Positions 35,019 to 44,199 of a stretch of DNA of 64,000 bases are shown here, piece after piece. Position 1 is the first letter of the stretch, and each line of letters begins with the position of its first letter. Source of the stretch: Solibacillus sp. FSL R7-0668 (lineage in GTDB: Bacteria; Bacillota; Bacilli; Bacillales_A; Planococcaceae); contig NZ_JBBOUU010000001.1 of assembly GCF_038006205.1 (NCBI RefSeq), positions 3,350,001 to 3,414,000 on the forward strand, in the 5' to 3' direction. The notes beneath the pieces were generated by a model, which was not told the origin of the DNA, searched no databases, and was given only the letters and a program-made list of their open reading frames with translations. The translations under genes were made by a program, and so were the position numbers.

Positions 35019-36254
35019 CTAATTCCCCTTCTTTTTGCTGAATGTCATACCTTTTTTACCTGTTTTTGATTGATATGGTTTTTTAGCTGTTTTATTTACT
35101 GGAGTGGCTGACTTTTTCGAAGCCGTTACGGTATTTGCATTTCCTTCAATAAATTCACCCTGATGCCATACCTTTTGCACGCCCTTTAATGATAGTTCGC
35201 GCAACCATTTTTTATACGTCTTTTCATCTTTATAAGATAGTAATGTTAATACTTCTCCATCCGCGCCGGCACGACCTGTACGACCCGAGCGATGTGTATA
35301 TTGTTCAATTGTTCGAGGCACGTCGACATGAACAACATGTGTTAATCCCGAAATATCTAAGCCTCGAGCCGCAATATCCGTTGCGATTAAAATACGTGCC
35401 TCTCCATTACGGAATGCATCCAGTGCTTTTTTGCGCTCGTCTTTTTTCATATCTGAGTGCAGTGCTACAATCGGCGCCTCTCTATATTCAAGCTTGCTTT
35501 GCTTCATTAAAACTTGGTCGATATTATTGACGAATGCTAACCCGCGTACCCCTTCAATATTCGCTAAACGGCGTAGCATATCAGTTTTGTCGCGCTCATC
35601 AACTTTAACAAATGAATGCACAACCTTACCGAACTTTACCATGTCTTCTGGATTAATCTTAATAGCGACTGGCTCAAACATTAAACGCTCTGCCACAAGC
35701 TTAATTTCCTCTGTAATTGTTGCTGAAACAACCACCACTTGACGACCAAAAGCTGCACCCTCGATAAAAGATTTTACAACGACACGGTATTCGCGGCTCA
35801 ATAGCTGATCGCACTCATCTAAAACGACCGTTTCGATTTCTTTTAGCTTTAATTTTCCTTGGCGTGCTAGCTCATTTAAACGTCCCGGTGTACCAACAAC
35901 AATCGTTGGCTTTTTCTTTAATTTTTCAATTTGACGCGCCGAGTTTGCCCCACCAATTAATTGTTGCACGGTAATGTCTGTGCCCTCTGTCCACTGACGG
36001 ATTACTTCAACAATTTGCATCGCTAATTCCTGTGACGGTGCTACGATTAAGGCTTGCGTTTGCTTTTTTGAACCATCTACTTTATTTAAGATGGGTAATG
36101 TATAAGCTAATGTTTTCCCCGAGCCTGTTGGAGATTCTGCGACAATGTCTTTCCCATCTAGCATTGCCGGAATCATCTCTTCTTGAATTTTCATTGTTGT
36201 TTCAAACGACCATTTATTTTGAAGTGTTTCATTAAGTAAATTGATAACTGACAT
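35019..36254 (-). CDS. DEAD-box family RNA helicase (DECD motif)
   Basis: This is a 411-aa RNA helicase. The motifs are SPTGSGKT (I), APSQELA (Ia), GTPGRL (Ib), DECD (II, in place of DEAD), SATI (III), ATDIAARGLD (V) and HRSGRTGRAG (VI). The C-terminus is a short basic tail (KKPYQSKTGKKGMTF). Length and gene order suggest a YfmL-like helicase of ribosome assembly or cold adaptation. The DECD variant is known in a subset of helicases and should remain active. It is followed without gap by the M29 aminopeptidase gene. Confidence 0.85.
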   Translation of the reverse strand: MSVINLLNETLQNKWSFETTMKIQEEMIPAMLDGKDIVAESPTGSGKTLAYTLPILNKVDGSKKQTQALIVAPSQELAMQIVEVIRQWTEGTDITVQQLIGGANSARQIEKLKKKPTIVVGTPGRLNELARQGKLKLKEIETVVLDECDQLLSREYRVVVKSFIEGAAFGRQVVVVSATITEEIKLVAERLMFEPVAIKINPEDMVKFGKVVHSFVKVDERDKTDMLRRLANIEGVRGLAFVNNIDQVLMKQSKLEYREAPIVALHSDMKKDERKKALDAFRNGEARILIATDIAARGLDISGLTHVVHVDVPRTIEQYTHRSGRTGRAGADGEVLTLLSYKDEKTYKKWLRELSLKGVQKVWHQGEFIEGNANTVTASKKSATPVNKTAKKPYQSKTGKKGMTFSKKKGN

Positions 36255-36348
36255 ATTGTTTTACCACCTTTTATTCATTGGTTTCAGTGTACCATATTCC
36301 GTGAATATAGGTGCAATTTCCAGGTAGCCTTACATGCTAAAACGTGAA

Positions 36349-36388
36349 GAAGGGCGTGTCCTAGAAATTCTTCTCGGACACGCCCTTT
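36349..36388 (-). terminator. Thiolase gene terminator
   Basis: AAAGGGCGTGTCC pairs with GGACACGCCCT just after the thiolase stop. The T-run is weak. Confidence 0.6.
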
Positions 36389-36394
36389 AGCAAT

Positions 36395-37576
36395 TTACAC
36401 GCGTTCAATGATTAATGCGATTCCTTGTCCACCACCAATGCAAAGACTGGCAACAGCATAGCGCCCGTTTCGACGCTGTAATTCATAGGCAGCCGATAAA
36501 ATAATGCGTGTACCGCTCGCACCAACAGGATGTCCCAGTGCAATTGCACCACCGTTGACATTTGTTTTATCACGGTCTAAGCCGAGCTCTTTTTCTACGG
36601 CTATATATTGTGCCGCAAATGCCTCATTCACTTCCACTAAATCCATATCAGCTATTGTTAAATTGGCACGCTTCAATGCTTTACGAATCGCTGGTGCGGG
36701 ACCGATTCCCATAATCGTAGGATCCACACCCGCAATTCCCCAACTGACAATACGTGCCATTGGTTTTAAGTTTTGCTGCTGAACAAAATCCTCACTCGCC
36801 ACTACAACGGAAGCGGCTCCGTCATTAATCCCCGAAGCATTCGCCGCTGTTACGCTACCATCCTTTTTAAATGCTGGACGCAATTTTGCTAACGCTTCGG
36901 CTGTTGTACCTTCCTTTATATGCTCATCTGTATCAACAATCACGTCACCTTTACGTGTGGAAATCACTACTGGTACAATTTCCTGAGCAAACTTTCCTTC
37001 TGCGCGCGCCTGTGCTGCACGGTCATTTGAAAGAATTGCAAATGCATCTTGCTCCTCACGTGAAATGTCATATTGCTCGGCTAATTTTTCAGCCGTCATG
37101 CCCATGCCCGAACCTGTATACTGATCTGTTAACGTTGCTTGTAGCATATCTGTAAATTGTAAATTCCCCATTTTCGGTCCATTAAAGCGTTGGTCGAAGT
37201 TAGCATACGGTGATTGTGACATATTTTCTGCACCGCCAGCCAGTACGACATCCCCCTCTCCTAGCTGAATCATTTGTGCTGCCGAGATAACAGCCTGCAT
37301 ACCCGAACCACATAAACGGTTTAATGTTAGCGCTGGTACTTCTTGAGGTACTCCTGTGTATAGTCCTATATGGCGTGCTAAATACGCAGCGTTTGCACCT
37401 GATGGAATCACCCCACCATAAACAACATGATCCACCTGTTCTGGCGATACACCCGAGCGCTTCAATGCTTCCATTGCTGTTTTTGTTCCTAATTGCACCG
37501 CATCTGTTGTCGCAAATGAGCCCCCAAACGCTGTAAATGCCGTACGTGCTCCGTCTACAATATATACATTTTTCAT
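36395..37576 (-). CDS. Acetyl-CoA C-acetyltransferase (thiolase)
   Basis: This is a 393-aa thiolase that joins two acetyl-CoA to acetoacetyl-CoA or cleaves 3-ketoacyl-CoA. Active-site blocks are LNRLCGSG (nucleophile Cys about 88), NEAFAAQ, GHPVGASG (His) and CIGGGQG (Cys). It stands alone without beta-oxidation partners, so biosynthetic and degradative roles are both open. The ATG follows AAAGGGGAACAGTGAC. The gene has its own terminator. Confidence 0.88.
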   Translation of the reverse strand: MKNVYIVDGARTAFTAFGGSFATTDAVQLGTKTAMEALKRSGVSPEQVDHVVYGGVIPSGANAAYLARHIGLYTGVPQEVPALTLNRLCGSGMQAVISAAQMIQLGEGDVVLAGGAENMSQSPYANFDQRFNGPKMGNLQFTDMLQATLTDQYTGSGMGMTAEKLAEQYDISREEQDAFAILSNDRAAQARAEGKFAQEIVPVVISTRKGDVIVDTDEHIKEGTTAEALAKLRPAFKKDGSVTAANASGINDGAASVVVASEDFVQQQNLKPMARIVSWGIAGVDPTIMGIGPAPAIRKALKRANLTIADMDLVEVNEAFAAQYIAVEKELGLDRDKTNVNGGAIALGHPVGASGTRIILSAAYELQRRNGRYAVASLCIGGGQGIALIIERV

Positions 37577-38092
37577 GTCACTGTTCCCCTTTGTGTTTAC
37601 AATTTTATAAATTACTTCATAATCCCCTGTACATAATTCCTGTAATCCTTATGTAATTTTCTGAAAATTACTATATTTCAATTCTATCAGTATGCAATTT
37701 TATAAACAATGTTTTTACGAGAAAAAGTATAATTATATAGAGCAGAAAGGTACATTTCCATGAGCTTTCCATGAAGCAATGCAACATCAAAACAAGGGGG
37801 AATCAGCTCCAGGATGAATTTGGTGAGCTTGAACCTTTCCACTTTCACTCTCTATCCCTTTACTTGATTGCATCTTTGGGCATTTCTTATATTATTTTGC
37901 AATGGTAGTTTATGAATCACCTCTATTGAATAAACTGTTGGTAATAGGCTGAATTCAATGGGGTTTCAGCATACCATCCTCACTAATTTATCACGCTTTG
38001 AAACCTTGAAATAATTTTAAAAATACTTATTTTCTTGTTTTATGACACTTGGTATAATACAAAATGATTCTTTTATTGGTGGTGGTCAAAAA
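37577..38092. other. Intergenic region with no supported gene
   Basis: These 516 bp hold the thiolase upstream region and the metallophosphatase promoter (TATAAT at 38053-38058). Both strands between about 37690 and 37910 stay open for 45-53 codons, and TTTCCATGA is repeated at 37756 and 37767. No SD or family match supports a gene. It may be the remnant of a lost gene or element. Confidence 0.4.
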
Positions 38093-38668
38093 TTGCAGTA
38101 CGCATTCATTAGCGACTTACATTCGCATTATAAAAATACAAAAAAAGTTTTAAAGCATATTGAACAAATTGCACCGCAAGCTGTAATTATTGGATTAGGG
38201 GATTTGTTTGAATGTACCATTGGCAAGAAAAAGGCGAAAACCATTCGCAATGCCAAGCTAAAGGAAGCAGCCATTATTGAAGAAAAATTTATGAATCTCT
38301 TAACATTCCCCTCAATTATCGGAAATCAAGAAGAACGAATCGCACTCGTAACCGGCGATGAGCGTTTTTTACAATACGAACAAATACGTGAAGTTGAGCA
38401 TGCTACATTAATGCATGGGCATCAAATTGAATGGGATGAAACGTATAAGCCAACATTCCCACCAATTCAAACACCTTTATTATTTTTTGGACATAGTCAT
38501 GAAGCTGCGATTTATATTAATGGGCAACGTCAGCCCGTCCCATATAATATTCCGCTTGCAATCGGGCAAAAACCCTATCAAATCAATGTCGGCGCAGTAG
38601 TGGATAATAAAGAATGGTGTCTATATGACAGTGAATCGATGACGGTTACCTTCTTACAGGCTCAATGA
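38093..38668 (+). CDS. YfcE-like metallophosphoesterase
   Basis: This is a 191-aa calcineurin-like phosphoesterase with the metal motifs ISDLHSH, GDLFE, IIGNQEE (Asn in the place of GNH), MHGHQ and GHSHEA. It probably acts on a small phosphoester or nucleotide. I chose the TTG at 38093 because TATAAT at 38053-38058 lies inside the longer open frame that starts at ATG 38042, and GGTGGTGG precedes the TTG. The terminator that follows serves both converging genes. Confidence 0.75.
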   Translation: MQYAFISDLHSHYKNTKKVLKHIEQIAPQAVIIGLGDLFECTIGKKKAKTIRNAKLKEAAIIEEKFMNLLTFPSIIGNQEERIALVTGDERFLQYEQIREVEHATLMHGHQIEWDETYKPTFPPIQTPLLFFGHSHEAAIYINGQRQPVPYNIPLAIGQKPYQINVGAVVDNKEWCLYDSESMTVTFLQAQ

Positions 38669-38670
38669 AC

Positions 38671-38715
38671 AAAAGCGAGTAGCATAGTCCATTTCGACTA
38701 CGCAACTCGCTTTTT
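38671..38715. terminator. Bidirectional terminator, phosphoesterase/chemoreceptor
   Basis: AAAAGCGAGT-GC-TAGTC pairs with GACTA-GC-ACTCGCTTTTT around a 6-nt loop. Confidence 0.82.
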
Positions 38716-38719
38716 ATTG

Positions 38720-40469
38720 TTATTTTAAATACTGTGCTTTTGATTCCACTAAAATTTCTTGTAAACGTTGAAGCTTCGTAATAACAACTTTTGATGTCTC
38801 CGTTAATTCATCTAAATACTTTTCCGCTGTCATTTTGTCGCCCGCAGTATGTGCACTTACTGCCTTTCTCGCAATTTCATACACGTTTAAAAATGGCGCT
38901 TCTAGCTCACGGTATTCTTTTTCATCGCCTAGCAGCTCATGGCCTTTTCCGTAATACCACTGACCTAAGTGCGAATCGCGTGGCGCGTCTAAATTTAAGC
39001 TCGACATTTCTTCAAAGCCTAATAATAAGTTGTAAATTTTCCAACGCCATAATAGATGGTCAGTAATAGCTACTTCGATAATATCCTCTTGAGAAATAAT
39101 GAAGTTTTTCGAAATCGTTTTTGAACGGTATTCATCAATCATTTTACTTAAAGCGTAGATTGCCGAGCCTGTATCAAACGCAATTTCTTGACTGCGAATC
39201 GTACTTTCAGTCATACTGCGGTTCCGCTCGGCAATTTCAGATGCCGATTCAGCCTGGTGACGTGTTGTTGAAGCAATTTCTTCAAAGCGCGCTCCCTGTG
39301 TTTGTAGGGTATCATTCAGTTCAGATAATGTGTTTGTAATTTGAATCACATCCGCTACCCCTACGTGTAGCTCTTCGGTTGATTGCTTTGTTAAGTCATC
39401 AATGTTTTCTGTAATTTGTAATAACGCTTTAATATCTGAGTCAATCGATTGAACAGAACGTTTCGTATCATCTGCTAATTTGCGCACTTCTTCTGCAACT
39501 ACTGCAAAGCCTTTCCCAGCCTCACCTGCACGCGCTGCCTCGATGGATGCATTCAATGCAAGTAAGTTTGTTTGGTCTGCGATTCCTTGAATTAACTCCA
39601 TTACTTTCGATACACTATGTACTCGGTCTACTAGATTAGCTACATTTTGGCGCACGGCTTGTTGACCTTCGTCTGTATTTTGTAAAATCGTCGACACTTG
39701 TTGTAAAGAAGTTAAGTCGCTATTTAGCTCTGTCAATGATCCTTGTGTATGCGTCGAAATATCACCGATGGATGCAGCAATTTCCTCGATACTTGAATCA
39801 AGCTCCAGCATTAAATCACTCGCTAATTTCACATCATTATGCTGAACTTCTTGGAATTGAATAAGTTCTTTAATTTGATCTAGCTGTGTATTGTATTTAA
39901 TGATTTCGCCAAGCCCATTTACTACTGAACCGCCCTGAATTTCAATGTAGGTTTCAACGATAATTTGTAAATCTAATGTTACTAAACTATCATATGCAAG
40001 CAATGTATCGAGCATTTTTTTTGTAATCGCGTCCACATTGCTTTGCGATTAATGGGATAATTAATTGGTTGATTAAAGTATAGGCAGAAATCATCCAGTT
40101 CGGTAATACACCAATACGCGCGTGTGTATAGGCAATTCGGCGGCGCTTAAATACGTATTCAATATTTAATTCATCTTGAAAAAGACTGGAAAAATGGCGA
40201 TCAAATGTTACTTTTAAGCGTTCTACACTTGAATTTTCTACGATAATCTTTTTAAATTCCGGAATCGATAGTAAACGCGTATAGAAATTATCTAAAATCT
40301 CATGACGATTTTCGGTATAAATTTGATTTAATAAGGATACCGAATGTCGACGAACCTTACTTAATGCTAAAAAATCTAATTTTTCTTTAAAACGCTCATT
40401 CGTTTGAATATCCGATGATGAGGCTTCACCGAAATACTCGTAGTTATCAACTTTACTCTTCCCAAACAT
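38720..40469 (-). pseudogene. Globin-coupled chemoreceptor (HemAT-like) with C-terminal CZB domain, frameshifted
   Basis: Two adjacent frames encode one protein of about 580 aa. The upstream frame (40469-39990) is a protoglobin oxygen-sensor domain (proximal-His helix region AYTHARIGVLPNWMISAYTLINQL). The downstream frame (40036-38720) gives the rest of the globin, a methyl-accepting signalling domain with the hairpin tip [23 protein letters not shown], and a C-terminal CZB-like domain ([17 protein letters not shown]). The frames meet at an A8 tract on the coding strand (40015-40022); removing one A joins them cleanly. It is either a real disruption, a switchable homopolymer or a sequencing error. 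The CZB domain lacks most zinc ligands. Confidence 0.75.
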
Positions 40470-40602
40470 AATTTAATCTCCCTACTACCATTTAGATGAT
40501 CAAGTGACTTTCTATAGAAAAAACAAGGTAAACTATTACAAATAATTACTTTTATCATACTACAGGTTACTGAAAAGTAAAACGCAACCATAGTATACCG
40601 AA

Positions 40603-41502
40603 TTACTCCATATCAGGTAATTCAGAAGCCATGCCAAACTTTTGTCGGAATCCGCATTTTTTACATAATTCCTCCACTGCCTCACGTCTCGAAAATCCAT
40701 CTACTAAATTTTGCGCACGTTCGCTCCCAATAATTTCACCAAATTTTTGTTCATGAACATTTCCTAAGTTAATAACGCCTTCTCCATCTAAGCAGCAAGG
40801 AACTACAGAGCCGTCTACTAAAATTGCAGCATGTGTACGAAGCGCATGGCAAAAGCCTTTCCCCTCATCTGCTTTTTCGAGTAGACTTGGCCAGCGGAAT
40901 TCATGATCTTGGTTTAAGTAAATATTTTTCGAAATTTTGATGCCCTTCCCCATTTCTACACGTTCTTGAATTTCATAATCCAAATCATATTCTTTTTCAA
41001 GAATCTCTAATGTTTCGCGATTGCGTCGATTAGCGATTTCCGAAATATTATTGCGCTGTAAATTCCACAGACGATACGAAATAATGACATTATGCTCCCG
41101 TACATCACGAACAAATTCTAAAATATCTCCTAAATATTTTTCGCGGTTTTCTGAGCCCTCATGCCCATCAAAGCTGTGTAAAGAAAAATTAATTTGTCGT
41201 AATGCAGGCTTTCCTAATAACTTGTCTCGGTTCTTTTTAATTAAAGTACCATTTGTTGTAATATTCACTTTGAAGCCTTTTTCATGAGCGATGTCTAATA
41301 ATTGTCCAATGCGCGGATGTAAAAGCGGCTCCCCCTTTACATGTAAATAAATATATTTGGTATACCCACTAATTTCATCTAATATGTTGGCAAATTGTTC
41401 AACTTTTATTAAGCCCTTTGCACGTTCAGTTGGCGGACAAAAGCTACACGCTAAATTGCAAACGCTCGTAATTTCAATATATACCTTTTTAAATGTTTTC
41501 AA
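40603..41502 (-). CDS. Radical SAM/SPASM-domain protein
   Basis: This is a 299-aa radical SAM protein. The cluster motif CNLACSFC lies near residues 15-22, followed by KGEPLLHP and ITTNGT. A C-terminal SPASM-like region holds further cysteines (FCHALRTHAAILVDGSVVPCCLDG and CKKCGFRQ). Such proteins modify peptides or proteins, or mature enzyme cofactors. No short precursor peptide or transporter lies beside it, so a RiPP role is not supported. The start at 41502 lacks a strong SD. The function is unknown. Confidence 0.8.
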   Translation of the reverse strand: MKTFKKVYIEITSVCNLACSFCPPTERAKGLIKVEQFANILDEISGYTKYIYLHVKGEPLLHPRIGQLLDIAHEKGFKVNITTNGTLIKKNRDKLLGKPALRQINFSLHSFDGHEGSENREKYLGDILEFVRDVREHNVIISYRLWNLQRNNISEIANRRNRETLEILEKEYDLDYEIQERVEMGKGIKISKNIYLNQDHEFRWPSLLEKADEGKGFCHALRTHAAILVDGSVVPCCLDGEGVINLGNVHEQKFGEIIGSERAQNLVDGFSRREAVEELCKKCGFRQKFGMASELPDME

Positions 41503-41597
41503 CGTTCGTTCACCGTTCCTTTTTTATAAACAATACTTTTCATTGTAACAAATATCTGCTCTAAATAGGAAGCAACAACACTGGCTTGTACAACCTC

Positions 41598-41636
41598 AAA
41601 AAAAGATGCACGAAAATTTAACTTTTCGTACACCTT
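41598..41636 (-). terminator. Terminator of the DUF1456 gene
   Basis: AAGGTG-ACGAAAA pairs with TTTTCGT-CATCTT, followed by T7 on the minus strand. Confidence 0.7.
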
Positions 41637-41640
41637 CTAT

Positions 41641-42138
41641 TTATCCGCGATAACGAATGGAAAGACCCTTTAAAAACTTTCGTGTGAAGTTATCGCCACA
41701 TTCTTTATAATTACGGTGACCCGGCTTACGCATAATCGCACCTAGCTCACCTTTTGATACCGCGATGCCCCCATCATCTAAAACATCCAGCATTTCCTCT
41801 GTTGTTAGCTGACAGGCCACCTTCAATTTTTTCAATACCATATTGTTAACATGATCTGGTTTTTCTTGTACTGGTACGGCTTGCCCTTCTCTTTTAGGCA
41901 TTGGCCCTCGTTTAAATGTAATCAGTCCATTGAAAAATGCTTCAAGCTTTTTATCATTTAATTTAATTTGATCGTAATCAGCTGGTATTTCCTCATCTTT
42001 TGCTATCGACTTTGTTAAAATTTTTGGCATTTCTTCTGGCGTCACTGTTTCGCCACCTAGCTTAAAAATTTCAACCATTTCTCTATTTTTCAAATCAAGT
42101 GCATAACGCACACGGATTAAAATATCGTTATTTTCCAT
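41641..42138 (-). CDS. DUF1456 (YehS-like) protein
   Basis: This 165-aa protein has two tandem DUF1456 repeats. Both start with a V-x-Y/K-A-x-x-L/T motif (LIRVRYALDLKNREMVEIF and LKKLKVACQLTTEEMLDVL), as in E. coli YehS. The function is unknown. I chose the ATG at 42138 with GGAGG 5 nt upstream over an open 5-codon extension. It has its own terminator. Confidence 0.85.
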   Translation of the reverse strand: MENNDILIRVRYALDLKNREMVEIFKLGGETVTPEEMPKILTKSIAKDEEIPADYDQIKLNDKKLEAFFNGLITFKRGPMPKREGQAVPVQEKPDHVNNMVLKKLKVACQLTTEEMLDVLDDGGIAVSKGELGAIMRKPGHRNYKECGDNFTRKFLKGLSIRYRG

Positions 42139-42225
42139 AATAGCCTCCATCAATGTTTTGCTAAAGGCTATTATAACAGAGGTTCACGCTCCCATGTTAA
42201 TTCGATTGCTCGGACATGCTTTTCA

Positions 42226-43767
42226 TTATAGATGATCTGTTTCTTTACTTTCATTAATAGCCTGCTCTACTGCCTCGTCATTTTGTGCATTCCCTAGTGG
42301 ACCTGTACTATCCGTATTTTTTAAATTTTCTCGCAAGCGACGCCCGTATTCCGCATCTGCCTCTTCCGCGTAACGAATCATCGTTTCTTGAATAACGGGT
42401 GCACATTTTGCTAAATCCGTCGTTAAGTTAAGAATCAAATCATCTTGCTCCCATTTTTCAAATTTACGATACGTTTCACCTGCTTGCTTCGTGTCATTTG
42501 TACGATCTAGCGGAGCTCGTACTAAATTTCCTTCTATATAAGGTGTATACTCTGTTCCAGTTTGTTTAGCTTCTTTTAAACCGCCTAGTAAAGATGGCTC
42601 GTAATTAATATGTGGATTTTCATTTGTATCCACTTTATATTGCATTTGCCCACCGCGCTGATTTGTGGCGACATGCTTTTTCGGGGCATTAATCGGCAAC
42701 TGCAAATAATTCGCTCCTACTCGGTAACGCTGTGTATCGGAATAGCTAAATGTACGCCCTTGTAGCATTTTATCATCAGAAAAATCAAGCCCATCTACTA
42801 ATACACCCGTGCCAAATGCAACTTGTTCTACTTCTGTAAAATAATCATCTGGATTCTTATTCAGTGTCATTTTACCAACTGCAAGCCATGGGAATTTTTC
42901 CTCGGGCCAAAGCTTCGTATCATCAAGCGGATCAAAATCAAGCTCAGGATGTTCGCCGTCCTCCATCATTTGTACAAGCAGCTCCCATTCAGGATATTCC
43001 TTCTTTTCAATCGCATCAAATAAATCTTGCGTTGCATGGTTAAAATTCTTTCCTTGTATATCCTGAGCCTGCTGCTGTGTCAAATTGCGAATCCCTTGCT
43101 TCGGCTCCCAATGATACTTAATAAGCATGGCTTTTCCTTGTTCATTGACCCATTTATACGTGTTGACGCCAGAGCCCTGCATCATACGATAGTTTGCTGG
43201 AATACCCCACGGCGAATAAATAAGCGTTACCATATGGAAACTTTCAGGTGAGGCTGCACAAAAATCAAAAAAACGCTCTGCATCTTGACGATTGGTTACG
43301 GGATCTGGCTTGAAAGCATGGATCATATCGGGGAACTTCATCGCATCACGAATAAAGAATATTTTTAAATTATTGCCTACTAAATCCCAGTTTCCATCCT
43401 CTGTATAAAATTTAACCGCAAAGCCACGTGGATCCCGCAATGTTTCAGGCGAATGTCCTCCATGAATCACGGTTGAAAAACGGACGAATACAGGGGTTTT
43501 TTTTCCCTTTGTTTGAAACAGCTTTGCCCTTGTGTACTTAGAAATCAGCTCATTGCCAACTGTACCATATGCTTCAAAATAGCCGTGAGCCCCAGCCCCC
43601 CTTGCATGCACAACACGCTCTGGTACACGTTCACGATCAAAGTGACTAATTTTTTCAATAAAATCATAGTTTTCTAATGTCGCTGGACCACGTTTTCCAA
43701 TAGAACGAATTTGTTGATTATTCGTAACAGGATGGCCTTGGCGATTTGTTAATGTATTTTCTTCCAT
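42226..43767 (-). CDS. katA: Monofunctional haem catalase
   Basis: This is a 513-aa catalase that breaks down hydrogen peroxide. The catalytic His54 lies in [11 protein letters not shown], the conserved Asn in [12 protein letters not shown], and the haem-ligand Tyr in [16 protein letters not shown]. It has the size of a small-subunit catalase (KatA type), with a short extended C-terminus ([19 protein letters not shown]). The start at 43767 follows AAAGGAG. Despite the PerR-type site at pfeT, no Per box of comparable quality is visible upstream, so the control of this copy is unclear. Confidence 0.9.
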   Translation of the reverse strand: MEENTLTNRQGHPVTNNQQIRSIGKRGPATLENYDFIEKISHFDRERVPERVVHARGAGAHGYFEAYGTVGNELISKYTRAKLFQTKGKKTPVFVRFSTVIHGGHSPETLRDPRGFAVKFYTEDGNWDLVGNNLKIFFIRDAMKFPDMIHAFKPDPVTNRQDAERFFDFCAASPESFHMVTLIYSPWGIPANYRMMQGSGVNTYKWVNEQGKAMLIKYHWEPKQGIRNLTQQQAQDIQGKNFNHATQDLFDAIEKKEYPEWELLVQMMEDGEHPELDFDPLDDTKLWPEEKFPWLAVGKMTLNKNPDDYFTEVEQVAFGTGVLVDGLDFSDDKMLQGRTFSYSDTQRYRVGANYLQLPINAPKKHVATNQRGGQMQYKVDTNENPHINYEPSLLGGLKEAKQTGTEYTPYIEGNLVRAPLDRTNDTKQAGETYRKFEKWEQDDLILNLTTDLAKCAPVIQETMIRYAEEADAEYGRRLRENLKNTDSTGPLGNAQNDEAVEQAINESKETDHL

Positions 43768-44199
43768 TTCCTCACTCCTTTCTATAAGCATAGGAGAAAT
43801 GGAAAAAAATTATTCATTTGGAATTCACATTTATTGAATAAGTATTCACTACTCTATGTATCTTTAGATCCCCATTTATTATTCTTCAATATTGTATTTT
43901 TTTGATATCCTATTTTCTATACATTCCAACTCACACAATGATGTTATATTATTTCGCCAATATTAATTCAATATTACATAGACCTTACAACTCTCCTTTA
44001 AAGAAAAAAATGCTATTTAAAACACATATCTCCTAATAAATGCATCTCGTAAAAAACGTATAATTATTCCGCTATTAAACAATTATCAAAAATAAATTTC
44101 TAAAAACTTGAAAAAGGATTTATTATTTCCTTTGTTTTTGATATAGTTATATTGCGTTACAGAGTTTTCAGAAAATTACGCAAAATGGGAGGTTAACAA
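43768..44199. other. Divergent intergenic region katA/oppA
   Basis: This AT-rich stretch of about 430 bp has no supported gene. It must hold the katA and oppA promoters. A TATATT at 44148-44153 precedes oppA without a good -35. TTATT-C-AATAA forms a short palindrome on the katA side, but it does not match the Per box. Confidence 0.45.

Noticed and set aside
37771-37908. 45-codon ORF (MKQCNIKTRG...) in the thiolase-phosphoesterase spacer
   Set aside because: No SD and no family match, and the opposite strand is equally open. Kept only as an intergenic note.
43790-43960. Possible PerR box upstream of catalase
   Set aside because: TTATT-C-AATAA is palindromic but does not fit TTATAATNATTATAA. 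The perfect site at pfeT shows what a real one looks like here.
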